Both the position numbers and the translations under genes were made by a program. From Bolinopsis microptera (lineage: Eukaryota > Ctenophora > Tentaculata > Lobata > Bolinopsidae), in NCBI RefSeq assembly GCF_026151205.1, contig NC_087073.1, positions 16,387,837-16,451,836 of the forward strand: 64,000 nt of DNA, in the 5' to 3' direction. This document shows, piece after piece, positions 21,901 through 33,900 of this stretch; the first letter of the stretch is position 1, and the number at the start of each line of letters is the position of its first letter. The notes beneath the pieces are model-generated. The model saw only the letters and a list, made by a program, of their open reading frames with translations, was not told where the DNA came from and did not search any database.

Positions 21901-24900
21901 TTCTTAACTCCTCTAGTTGACTCCTTTATCCAGCTCTCTGTCTCCTTCTTAACTCCTCTAGTTGACTCCTTTATCCAGCTCTCTGCCTCCTTCTTAACTC
22001 CTCTAGTTGACTCCTTTATCCAGCTCTCTGCCTCCTTCTTAACTCCTCTAGTTGACTCCTTTATCCAGCTCTCTGCCTCCTTCTTAACTCCTCTAGTTGA
22101 CTCCTTTATCCAGCTCTCTGCCTCCTTCTTAACTCCTCTAGTTGACTCCTTTATCCAGCTCTCTGTCTCCTTCTTAACTCCTCTAGTTGACTCCTTTATC
22201 CAGCTCTCTGCCTCCTTCTTAACTCCTCTAGTTGACTCCTTTATCCAGCTCTCTGCCTCCTTCTTAACTCCTCTAGTTGACTCCTTTATCCAGCTCTCTG
22301 CCTCCTTCTTAACTCCTCTAGTTGACTCCTTTATCCAGCTCTCTGCCTCCTTCTTAACTCCTCTAGTTGACTCATTTATCCAGCTCTCTGCCTCCTTCTT
22401 AACTCCTCTAGTTGACTCCTTTATCCAGCTCTCTGCCTCCTTCTTAACTCCTCTAGTTGACTCCTTTATCCAGCTCTCTGTCTCTCAGGTGGAACTTCAA
22501 AGTGTGGACCCCTCAGCTCTGTCAGTCCTGCTCGACTTCCTCTACTCAGGAGTCCTGAACATCAACACCAGCAACATGTTCGATATATTCGTAGCTGCCG
22601 ATACCTTGCAGGTACAGTACCTCCGTGTGTGTTAAAGGCGGATCTGCTTTTTTTAGATCTGACGACTGACACTTTTTTTTGTGTTATTGTTGAATTTTAA
22701 TGTATTCAATGTTATTAACATTAAGAATGTAATATGTTCAACATTAAACAACTTCGTGGTGTTTTATTCTTAACGTTAGTTTCTTTTCCTTTCCAGATGT
22801 AGAATTGTATGTTTATACACAACATAAACACTAAGTTAAAAGCCATTGTTCTCTCTGCAGGTAGAAGAAGCGCGCCACGTGTGTATAACAAAGTTACACG
22901 TGCATCTCAACCCTGACAGCTGTGTTGATATGCTCAACTTTGCCATGCACTTCTTCCTTCATCCCCTGGCTGAAGCTGCTATCAATCTTATCGCCACTGA
23001 ACCATTAGTGAGTTATAACAAAATAAACATGCAGCTTTTGATTATTGACAGCAATTATATAATACCTTATAAGATATTATATCTATCATTACCATGATAG
23101 ATTACCAATTACCTTTACTATTAATATGATTTCAGTTTAATACTTATAATCTATGTGTCAAGGTATGTCAACACAGAGTATACAACACTAATAATCTCTG
23201 TGTCAAGGTATACAACACAGAGTATACAACACTAATAATCTATGTGTCAAGGTATACAACACAGAGTATACAACACTAATAATCTCTGTGTCAAGGTATA
23301 CAACACAGAGTCCAGGAACACGAGTCTGACAGACGGCTCGTGGGCGGAGATACAGACCTGGATCAGGAGAAACAGGATGGTGGTTAACCCTTACAATGTT
23401 ACTTACAACTTACTACAGATACGTCCCGGATCATCCACCAAACTTAGAGAGATCTTCTGTGGCATGATAGGTTCGTTTTTTAGAGAAGTTCTCCTCGTCC
23501 CAAATAAATAAAAATTTTTCATCTGAATTAGGCGAAGGTGTATTAAAAAAAATGTTTGTTACACCATCTTTGTTCACGAAAAAAATCGTTTGCCACCAAT
23601 AACTCAAAAAGATCATCTTTCACTGTTTCAGATGAACGAACAGAGGGGCTGATGTCCGCCCAGGTGTTACCTACAGCTTTATCAATTCTATCTGCTGCTC
23701 GATCCAACATTGAGACAAAAGGAGAGGTCACCAGCAACGAACCGACCTGTAGCTCCTCAAGTACAGATCATACTGAGACCTCCTCACTGGAGGACCTGGC
23801 CAGCAGAGCACATATCATGATACACTCACTTCCTGCTGACTCAGACCAGACACAAGACCCACACAGAGGGTCCAGTAAAACTGAGGTACCAGAGAATGTG
23901 ACTACATCTCTGCAACCAGGTGTAATTACTCCAGTGCCAACCCCCTCCTCCACTGATATCTGGTCTGAAGGAGCAGCTGGGGCTTCAGGGGCAGCTACAG
24001 GACCAGCAGCCCCACCATACCGAGCCAGTCGACTGTGGACTATCTCGTGTAACCACCCCGGTGGTTACTATAGGAGACTGGACCAGGACCAGAGGGTGGT
24101 GAAGAAGCGCCGGGTGGTGGTTGAAGACACCAAACCACGGTGGGTAACCAAGATAGTTCTGTTAGGAGGCTGCAACAGCACCACCTCCACCGTGCACACT
24201 ATATTCCACAACATCCAGCCCTTCAGCGTGGTGACAGGGGTGACAGTTGTCCGGGACAACTTGTCACATGACATCCTCCCTGAAGGGAAGAACAACGACG
24301 CTGAGTGGGAAGAGTGTGGGAGTTTGTCACAGCTGTGTTACGGGTGCGCTGCTACAACTGCTGGGACTAAAGCTTATGTTTTTGGTGGGAAGGACGCTAA
24401 TAGCCAATATTTGGCTGAGTTCCAAGAGTTTGACATGTCTACCAATACCAGCAAGAGACTCGCTAAAGGACCACAACCTAAAGAAGATGCTGTCGCTGTG
24501 AGAATAGGTTAATTCTTGTTTTCCATGTTTGTTTTTTTGAATTATGTGCTTCTTTTACTGAGCTATGTGACACAGTTTAACTAGCTCAGCACGCATGCTT
24601 AAACATCAAATTCAAGTGTTTATCTCACAATTACTGACATTTGACAGTGCTCCAAACATTACTTCACGAGTAGCACATAGCTCCAGGTACGTTACACCCG
24701 ACCCCACTCAGGCGAGGATATTTACATAGTCGGAGGACGAAACAGCACAGTGCAACACAGTCAGTACAAAGTAGACAAATACAACATCCCCTCTGGGAAG
24801 TGGGAGTCGGTATCACCATGTTTCAAGATAGGTTATCAGGGTGCTGCTGCTGCTTGTAATGGCTTGCTCTATACTTTCTGTGGACAGGTTCGTTGGGCCA

Positions 24901-25906
24901 ACATCTGTACAATATTGGGGAAGAAAGAAACGTCTGGGCAGTTGAGATTAACGTTAAATGGGTCCAGTGGTTTGAGCCATGGTTGCAACTTTGTAGCCAT
25001 TATCAGTTTTAGGCAATAGGCCCACGATTTTCATTGTCCAAATATGGAAAGTGAAACCTCGATATTGTTTCTGTCTAGTTCTAATGTACCGTCACAATAG
25101 TGACTTTAAAATATATGAATCATGAAATATGACACATACATCAGTGTCAAATTACAAAGAGAAAAATACGACACATATTTTCAGCGGCCGCACGGCAAGG
25201 CAACAGACACAGTGATGTGTTACATGCCGCACAGCGACTCTTGGTCCCCACAACCGAATGCCCCCACCACTATGAACTCCTGCCAAGCTGCCACACTTCA
25301 GAGGAAGATTTTCCTCCTCGCAACTGAATACAAGAACCTGGTTAGATTTAAGTTTTGTCATTTATTACTGAATTTACCAGGATGTGGTAAGAATGTTGTG
25401 CTGAACTTACTTTCAGTTTGTTTGTTGGTTGTTTAGATCTTTAAAGGGCGTTATTTGGCTGAGTAGAATGATGATACTTACTAAAGTACTAAGATCTAAG
25501 AAAATGTTCATTGTCCGGTCAAAGCACCGACTGATTAGTCATGATAAGTCATAATTAGTCATAATTAGTCATGATAAGCACATATTGGAAATGTCTGATC
25601 CTCTATATCCCTCAGATTCTGTACCATTTCCAACCGGACCAACAACTATGGACCAAGATCAACAAATGTGAGCCATCTATTAACGAACCCCAGAATTTTT
25701 TCATAATGAACAGCGCAGTAGTAGCACACGAGGGGCATCTCTACGTTCTCCTATTCATGTGCGAGGATGTGGTGCGGGTTATTCGGGTGCAACGCTTCAA
25801 CATCGGAACAGGCGAGTGGGAGATAGTCTCAACCAAACCTGTTCCTGTACAAAACAGTGGTGTCGTGTTGAACAGCTTCATAACTAATATCAAGCCTCTC
25901 TGTTGA
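15988..25906 (+). CDS. BTB-BACK-Kelch (KLHL-like) protein
   Basis: Nine exons keep frame: 15988-16158, 16337-16426, 22489-22611, 22861-23007, 23296-23470, 23632-24507, 24712-24887, 25185-25340 and 25616-25906, giving about 734 residues. BTB: residues about 40-130 (CYLCDTELICKDQS / FYVHRSVLSGGSAYFSAYF / LLDFLYSGVLNI). BACK-like: about 130-235 (SWAEIQTWIRRNRMVVN). A long Ser/Pro/Thr/Ala-rich linker (about 240-400) is unusual for KLHL proteins. Kelch repeats start near 409 (IVLLGGCN, AYVFGGKD, IYIVGGRNS, LYTFCGQ, KIFLLATEY, LYVLLFMCED). KLHL proteins are typically CUL3 adaptors with the Kelch propeller binding the substrate. Several Kelch blades lack the double Gly, so the propeller is diverged. 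Intron 2 is 6 kb because of a minisatellite. AATAAA is at 26063-26068. The exon 5 start has alternatives. Confidence 0.85.
16439..16522 (+). repeat. 21-bp tandem repeat, four copies
   Basis: Four consecutive copies of ATTCAGTAACACCAAGCACC plus C, lying 12 bases inside intron 2 of the BTB-Kelch gene and just before the large 45-bp array. Confidence 0.9.
16566..22488 (+). repeat. 45-bp minisatellite, about 131 copies, in BTB-Kelch intron 2
   Basis: About 5.9 kb of a 45-bp unit that includes TTAACTCCTCTAG and TTGACTCCTTTATCCAG. Copies are nearly identical. The main variants are GCCTCC versus GTCTCC and a 46-bp form with CCTTTCTT in place of CCTTCTT (at least 14 such units, some adjacent, as near 20181/20227 and 21264/21310/21356). 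The unit is divisible by three and lacks a stop in one frame, so it produces long artificial open frames repeating FLTPLVDSFIQLSAS, each ended by a 46-bp unit. The last copy runs straight into the splice acceptor of exon 3 (CTGTCTCTCAG, 22478-22488). Confidence 0.95.
23146..23310 (+). repeat. 44-45 bp tandem repeat across a splice acceptor
   Basis: Three full copies and a fourth partial copy of a unit containing TGTGTCAAGGTATACAACAC. The final copy contains the inferred acceptor (GTGTCAAG, 23288-23295) and the first codons of exon 5 of the BTB-Kelch gene. Earlier copies therefore carry the same junction sequence. Confidence 0.85.
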
Positions 25907-26305
25907 AGATCTGTGCTTGGATGTTTGCGGAGTAGTAGTACGAGATTTTGGGTGGTTCATTCTCTAAACATGACTACGGGCTATGCTGAAATCGATTTTA
26001 TGAAGTTCTTATCTTCTTGTAGGGCATTTTTATTTGCATGAATTTGTAATTATTTATATCTAAATAAAGTGGCTTTTTTCGACTGATTTTCTTTCACGAA
26101 GTTTTTAAAAGATCTATGTAAAATGAATACAGGGATATATTATATTATATAATAGTATGAGCTGAACATGACAAAAAATGTTGCTTTATTTTATAGTATG
26201 TACGTATATAATATATGTCGGCTACGATTGATTAGGAGGACCGTCACCTTGTCCCGCATATCACCACATTGTACAGTATCATATATACCCGTTCCTGTCT
26301 CTAGG
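25907..26305. other. Intergenic, 400 bp
   Basis: Holds the BTB-Kelch 3' UTR with AATAAA at 26063-26068, then the 5' region of the FLYWCH-type gene. CCTGTCTCTAG directly before ATG 26306 resembles a splice acceptor. The same frame is open upstream to an ATG at 26168, so a longer N-terminus cannot be excluded. Confidence 0.5.
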
Positions 26306-29300
26306 ATGGATTATCCAGACGAACGAGAGGTTGAAGACATGGATACCTCCTCATCCCCCATGGAAGTAGACATTGCGACGGAGACCCCTGAACCTGAAGT
26401 TATCACTATAAAGGAGGAGCAAATCGAGGCATGTGAGCTGCTTGATGAGGAGGTTGAAAAGGAACAGGAAGAAGAAGAAGAAGAAGATGAGGAAGAAGAG
26501 GAAGAAGAGGAGCAACAATTCACCGAGACTGAGAAACAGGTAATTTTACCAAGGAGAATGATTCTTCTATCTTCATGTTATAATTTGTTTAATTAAAAAT
26601 ATCGTTATTTTGGGAAACGCTTCGTGCAACCCCCTCCAGCTCTCCAGGCTTCGTGCATTTTTAAAATTCGTGTCCTAACCAATTTAAACCACGCAGATTC
26701 AAGACATCATGGAAGAGAATGATCGTCCAGGATTCGAATCGGATCTCGAGAAATATTTGAAAACAGATACTGCTGATCGAGCTGCTATTCATGCTACCAT
26801 TCAGAAAAATCGGAGTGGCCCCCAGCCATACTTTCCTGAGGGATTTGAAGTGTGCGAGTTTTTCCCCAAGAAAGGCTGGCAGGGGTACTACCTCATTGTT
26901 GATGGTCACAGGATGTCCTTGAACACAAAGAGAAATATGACAGTGGTTTTTCGTTGCAGATTTCAAGAATCTGGTTGCACGTCAGTCAAGTTTATACTTT
27001 TTAGAAACTCATCTAAGTTGTCTGGATCATTCTGCAACAGACTTTTAGTATTGTTCTACAATACACTGATAAGATGAAACTAATAACAAAGTTGTTTGAG
27101 AATTGAACATTTCTATGAAAATAAGTAAGACCGGAGAATGCAACGATCATCTTTTAATTTTTGGCAGTCATTATCCCCCTTGCTATAGGCATATAGTATG
27201 TTGACCCCAATTCCTAAGACCTGATCTTTGCATTTTTTGATATTAACTGTCTTGCATTGTCTTGCATTGTTCAAAGTGTCAGTTCATAACATTCCAAATA
27301 TCCCTCTACTTCAGTGCGAGATACAGAATAACTAATGGTTCAATCGCGAAAGCCAACCAGCATAATCACAAAACCCTTAAGGGACAACAAAAGAAGGTAA
27401 AAACACCTTACTAGATTTAATCTAGCTCGGTTAACACAATCAAATATTAAGGTAGGACTTTTGAATTTTATTTCTATCCGAAATCATTTCACATTATCTA
27501 GCCTGATTATGATAATATTTTAGTTGGAAAAATCGAACAAGCACTACGATTGCATATATTGCAACGAGAAGTTTGACGACTTGGCTGAACGTAAAGCACA
27601 CGTGCTTAATGAACCACACTTTAATGCCCCCTGGCCTATGGACGAGGAGCTGTGTGTATTTGCTGATTTTACTGACCAGCCAGTTGACACCCCCGAGGAT
27701 GGGCCTGCTGATAAACTCGGTCAGTGGAATATTTGAGTTCGGAAGACGGAATTTAGTAACCATGTGATTGTTGGAAATACTTTAGTAAAATGCAACTGTT
27801 TTTAGTTCTGACTAATAGTGCGAATATTTACCTCAGTTCCTGGCCCCTGATTATTTACTACGGAATATTTTCAGATTCTCCAGAGAGTGCTCATAAACTC
27901 CTCCCCAACTGCGATGATGTATCAACAAGACTCGCCATTACTGCAAAAAACGAGATGATCATATTACGACCCAATACAAAACGTCCTCCGATATACCCCA
28001 AATCCCTGCCATATCCGTACATCCCTAAAAACACACCACAGAATAAATGGAGACTGCGCAAAGAAGATCTCGAACTGGCTCGCAGTCCTAGTTCCATTGT
28101 GTCTGAAACTGACAGTAATGAAGCCTCTGAAGAAGTTGTCCTGAAAATCAAGAACTCAGTCAATAAGAAGAGAGATGTGAGCTCTGCTGAGTCGATCCGT
28201 AAATCTAGACGTCCTGTAAAGAGAGTCGAAAATTACGCCAGAAAAAATGAAGCCGAGAGACAGTTAAGGATGAAGGGACTTGAAGAAACTGATTCCGGGC
28301 GCTCTTCACCAGCTGCTAAAAAGACAGGTCAAACTGTGAACAAGAAGAAACATAATGATATTGTCGAAGAGGCAAACTCTGGGCGATCATCTGTTAAGAA
28401 GAAGAATAAACATATGGAAGTTGAAGAAACTACAAAGTTGGACCAAGCTGCGAAGAAAAAGAAACAAAAGGACGATGAAATACGCTCAGTTCCACAACGA
28501 ATTGAGAACGTAATTGAAGAGTACGAAGACAAGGTTTGTTGTGTTGTAGTGTTGGCTTCATTATGTTTGGTCACTGCTTTGAAACTGCGTTTGCGTAGCG
28601 CGCGGAACGATGTGATGGATAAAATTGTGATTTTCCAATACTGCTTTTCACGTCATCTCTTTTTCCTACCTTTGTAGATCGAATAATATGTGATGTACAC
28701 TAGCTTACAAAGTGCATTCTTAAATTCAGGTTGTGCTGCACTGCGACCTGTGTGATGTGAAACTGAATTCTCTGAAGCACAGAGCCGACCACAACCTATC
28801 AGAGGGACATCAGGAAAACAAGAAGCGGCTTATTGAGGAGAACGCTCGCTGCAGAGCTTCGCTCACTTTTAATAAACCCATATTCACGGAGGAGTTCTTG
28901 GTCTACAACAAGGGTAAACTGCTAACTTTTATTGTATGAGTTAGGTCTTTACCAAAGGTTTCAAGTTGTACATTTGCCGTTGACTCATTTTGAAACCTGA
29001 CGCAGCTGATTCATGTATACTTATACAACTGCGGTATGTGCACTGCCGTCAGTGTCTTTTGGGATAACACGATTTATTGAAAAGAGGCGAGGCCGAGAGC
29101 GATAATTGTTGTTTTTTATTTCATTAAGTGAATTGGAGTTCAATAAGTGGTTTACAAGTCGTTTCATGCTTTCATAATATCACGTTTAAACTAAGTAGAC
29201 ATTATCAAAACTCAAAAGTGCTCAAGTATGGGCAAAATTGTTCTTCAAACTTCAATTGACGGAAATTGGCATGAAGTGGAAAAAGGACACAATTTAAGAA

Positions 29301-29872
29301 ACTCTTAAAACCAACTTTTACGACTTTTCCAATCCACAGCACTGGAAGCAGAACTACGAAGTCTGCGAAAAGGAGCAGTTGAACTGGAGGAGCAGAATGC
29401 GGTGCTATCATCTCACATTACAGAGCTAACTGACGTTGTGAAGGAGTTGAGAAACGCAAAGGCGATCATGCAGGTTTGGGAAACTTGGGAATTTGTTAAT
29501 TGTTATTTATTACAATCATGCATTTTGGTAGAAGCAGTCAGAGGTTCATGATGTAAAATCTTGAAATTATTTTGTGCCTTACTTTCAGAAGTTTTGAACT
29601 AATCATAGGACCATATTTTGATCTGACTATATTTTCAGCGCCAGCACTCAACCCTAGACGTACACCTCAAAGACCTTAAATCCGAACTGTCAAAGGTGTT
29701 CGCTAACGTTCTCTCAACTGAAGTTTCCTCTGAAAACTTCAACGAAACGTTTAACAAGCTCTCCGTGGCTATAACCGGGAAGAATGGGAACAAACGGGGC
29801 TACTCGGACGGGATAACGACCAAGCTGAAAAGACACTTGAAGCAGGCCCGCATTGATTCGGTGGCGTTATAG
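26306..29872 (+). CDS. FLYWCH-like / C2H2 zinc-finger / coiled-coil protein
   Basis: Eight exons keep frame: 26306-26539, 26697-26980, 27315-27396, 27524-27719, 27875-28533, 28730-28913, 29340-29473 and 29639-29872, giving about 668 residues. Order: acidic N-terminus with a Glu-rich run (about 50-72); a FLYWCH/WRKY-like zinc module at about 140-197 (VVFRCRFQESGCTARYRI then QHNHKTL, a C-x6-C with H-x-H); a C2H2 finger at about 208-235 (YDCIYCNEKF...HVLNEPH); a basic lysine-rich middle (about 320-480); a second C2H2 finger at about 488-512 (HCDLCDVKL...HNLSEGH); then a predicted coiled coil (LEAELRSLRKGAVELEEQ). Inference: nuclear DNA- or RNA-binding regulator. I do not recognise a specific orthologue. 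AATAAA is at 30287-30292. Confidence 0.78.
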
Positions 29873-30917
29873 CAGTTAGAGAACCAGTGTCGAGCTCCGG
29901 ACACCTATTGTCGTAAACTTGGCATGGACCCTGTGAGCTTAAAGTTACTGAAAATATTGTGACATGAGCTGCACGTTATTTGTAGAGCCGGGCCAGGGAT
30001 ATTTGTGGTGGCAGCGCAAAGATTTCACATTATTGTTTGCATTGTGTTCCTGGCCGGGCCAGGGTGGATATTTGTGGTGGCAGCGCAAAGATTTCACTTT
30101 ATTGTTTGCATCGTGTTCCTGGCCCTTTTTAGGAATGGTTTTTATTAGAGGAAAGGACTTATTTTCATTGAACCTAGGATTTGATTTTAAAACAAAAAAA
30201 ACGTTGAACGATCCAGTTACGTTGATGAATGTCTCCACGAATGATAGGTTTTTCAAACATATTAGTAAAATATTGTGTTCATTTTGAATAAAATATCTCC
30301 CAGTCCTATTAAGACTGGATTGTTTTAAGAAGTTTACTTAATTTTCATGTTGCTATTTTTACATATAATGTGGAACTGATGCTGAGTTTTCTGCATCATA
30401 CTGATATCAATATACCATATTATCAAATTTCTTATGCTTCAGTTAGGGGATAATTTTTATGCAAATTAACTTATTTCTATTTCAATATTCAACCAGAATC
30501 GTGATTTCGATACCGCAAGTTGTAGTACAACTGTTGTAATGAATCCAATGTTCAAATAAAATCAAATTGGCCGTTCACATGATCTGTGAATTTTTAATAC
30601 ACTTAACTAATGCTTGTGGATCATCATTTTCCACGAATACCCAAGAATCTTGTTTATGCTAATTGTTATACTGTATTGTTCGAACGATGGAAAACTCATG
30701 TTTATGTTTTAGCTCTTCTTTATATTTGATCATGCCATGATGAAAAGTCGATATCATTTGTATTATTTTTCCTGGAATTTTAAAATTTGTGGCCGAATTT
30801 TCCTCTTGTCGGGTCTCCCAGAAACGAGCTAATTTCACTATAGATCCTAAATTGGGATTCCTAATGCATATTTCATCTTACAAACACTGCTCTGCTTAAA
30901 TTGTCTTTATTTTTAGG
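29873..30917. other. 3' UTR and intergenic spacer before VPS35L
   Basis: Contains the 66-69 bp direct duplication described separately and AATAAA at 30287-30292. The rest is AT-rich with nothing recognised. TATTTTTAG before ATG 30918 is acceptor-like, so VPS35L may have a 5' UTR exon here. Confidence 0.5.
29987..30124 (+). repeat. Tandem duplication of a 66-69 bp unit in 3' UTR
   Basis: Two copies starting at about 29987 and 30053, each with GCCGGGCCAGGG, then GATATTTGTGGTGGCAGCGC and AAAGATTTCAC. They differ by a few bases and a small indel. Confidence 0.85.
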
Positions 30918-33900
30918 ATGACAGAAGTCCGATGGCCAGTCAATGTGAAATCGTATGCTAAAGAAAAGCTCAGCCATGCTCGGCTGTCTAAAACGAAGAG
31001 TCACCCATTGCAAGGGGTAACCCAATACCAGGTCAGGACAGTTATCGTTAATTAATTTTATAAATTTTATCAGCCAGTTGACGATTGACTAAACCTGTGC
31101 TCCATTTAGATGAATGGCATAAATTAGACGATCAGTCAGCACTCGATTATACGCGCCTCTATTAAACTATTAAACTATACTTATATTAACAGCAGTATCG
31201 TCACACCTCGGGTCATTGCTCTTTACTTCACCTTCAACCTACCTCTGTGCTCACTAAAACCCTTCCAATTTTATTTCACCTCCTCCTATTCTTCCTCCCT
31301 AGAATTCTGTGCTTCTTAGGATTAGAAATGTCGGTACTCTAGAAGTGTAGAAAATATGTTATATCGTTCGATGATCAACCAAATCTTGTTGAGGATCTGA
31401 CTAATAGTAGCTTTTACGATCCAATTTCTATCAGGAATCTGTGGTAGACGAAGAAAAGAAACCGGAGGAACCTTCCACAAAGAGGGGTGGATCAGATTTC
31501 ATCGTATCAGATCCTCTCTCTTCAAATCCGCTCTTTGATGACCCGCTCAATGACCCTCTGTCCGGAGGTGATGAACTTGAACCTATGCTGGCGTTTAATG
31601 AGCCTAAAGTTAATGTTACCAAGAGTCGCAGAAAGTCCCCTCCTGCACCAACTGTAAGTTAAACTAATATTCAATTCCATGGCGCTGGTCTCAAGTCGAT
31701 TCGTTTCTTTTGATTTGTTGATCTGAGGTGATAAAAAGTAAACACAGATTCACGAATTAAAATTATTATTGGGAGTCGAGCTTGCTCATTGATTAGTGGA
31801 TTGAAAACAGTGTGTTTACATGGTTTATTTGCAGTACAGTACTTTACGACGATAATCCGCCTCCCCACTAGACATAAAAATTATTCATTGTCGAAACAAA
31901 CCATGACTCTCTGTTTATACCAGGACCATTGGATACAAAGGAGAGGGGCGATCCTATCTAAATTCACCACCTCTCAGAAACTCACACTTTCTGCTGGATC
32001 TAATAAACATGAACGAGGTACGCTCATGGTCTCTACCTTGAGGTTTTAACAATCGCAATCTATCTTATACTTATTCAATGATAAATATGGTTTGTCCTTT
32101 ACTTGTCGTTTACAGAACAATGGACATAATCTCAACTATCGGCTATTGCCTATTACAGATGACTGTGTATATAACTTCATATTTCAGCGAATGCTTCGTC
32201 AATGTTACCGGAGAAAGTTAGAGACCGATTGGAGCAGCTGGATGAGATGGAGGATGGTCCAAACCTCAGTAACCTCACTCAAGCTGAGTACACCAAGACA
32301 ATCGAGAGATGGGCAAGGTGAGATGTTGATTTAACTCAAGGAGAGCGGTGTTTTCAAATGTATCTTGTAACTTGTTCATAATGTAAAATATGCCCTTAAG
32401 TTTAACAAATAAACTAAGAGTCTTAATTGAAAATAATAGACGCGTTCAAAAAATTGTATTCACAAACTTAGCGCAATTTTCTTTAACTTTGATCGAAGTC
32501 TGATCTAACAAAATACACAGTCGCTGTATGCAGCGTGGGACACGGAGCAGCGAGTGAAGGCGCTAAAACTAGCTATCCAGCTGAGTAAGCTGCTTATAGA
32601 CACAACCACATCACAGTTCTACCCTAGCAAGTTCGTCCTTATCACCGACATCCTCATGAAGTTCGGTTAGTAGCCACACGAGTAGAGATTCGTTGTGTTC
32701 ATAAAGATACTGTTCAAAGAAAAAGGAAGCTAGCTGGCTCTCAAAAGAGTTGACACAACTTCAATTTTAGAATAAATTCGTGAAATAAGTAAAATCGTCT
32801 GGTTTTGATTTTATTTATTAATGTTATACAGGAGGACTTGTGTTTGCCAGATTGAAGGACAAGTCAGCGGTAGTACAAGGCCACATAACAATTCCCCTCC
32901 GGTCTGACTTCACTCCAGAAGATGTACCGGACTCTGCCAAGGAGACTGCTTCTAACTGGTTTTTCAAGGTGCGCGTTTTATCTCATTTTTAGAGTAATAA
33001 TATCAGGGGCAATATATATTGTTATATGATAAATAAGCTTGTTCAAAGGTTCTCTGATCTACAACCATCGATAATTGTAGATGATTCTTGGCGGTTAGAG
33101 TATGGAATAATTAGTAATACTAATTGCTAATTAATCATCATCTTTTGGAAACATCCGCTCTGGCAATTTGATTAAAAGTTGATCTTAGCGGGTAGAGTAA
33201 TAATTATTCCTTGTTTCAGTTAGCCTCTATCAGAGAGCTGTTACCCAGACTGTATCTACAACTTTCCATCCTGAAGTGTAATAAGTTCATGTCATCCGAC
33301 GAGCACAGATCAGTGCTCATGCACATCACTCTAGGAGGTAAAGATACATTTTATCAAATTATTCTGATGCTGATTGTTCCACTTTTTAAGTAAGAGACAA
33401 TTCTTTAATGGGAGAAATAAAGTTATCGTCACAGCTTATAATGCAAAGTGAAAAACACAAATTTAGAGCAAAATTACTAAACGACAACAATGCATCACTT
33501 GACCATATAATGCCGTTCTTATTGATACGATTTGATATACGAACTATGCGAACTATACGAACTATACGAACTATGTGATGATAATTAAATAATGAATTTA
33601 ATTAATTAAATAAATTATTAATTAATTAATCAAATAATAAATCCCCATCTTCCAGCTCGCGGTATAGGTGACCCTCTGGTTGCGAACTATCTACGGTGTT
33701 TTGTTTGTCGAGTCGGGGCTGTAGTTGATCCTGGGTTCGATTCTTATCTTCACCCTCTCTTCCAGGACGCACTTTTTATCTATCCTCAGGTACGTTGACA
33801 TGTTCCATCACTCATAATAGCCCATGGTATAAAAAATCAGCCTTTTTCTTAATAACTTGTTTACTGAAACTTATAATGTTAAACTTTCCAGTTTCTTAGT

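Noticed and set aside
16729-22482. Long + strand open frames repeating FLTPLVDSFIQLSAS, up to 421 codons
   Set aside because: They are the translation of the 45-bp minisatellite in intron 2. Frame changes occur at each 46-bp unit, and the true exon 3 starts at 22489.
26311-26523. Ser-rich - strand open frame
   Set aside because: Antisense shadow of the GAA/GAG-rich Glu run in the FLYWCH-type gene.
33700-33760. tRNA B-box-like GGGTTCGATTC
   Set aside because: It lies inside VPS35L exon 8 and no A box or cloverleaf can be drawn.
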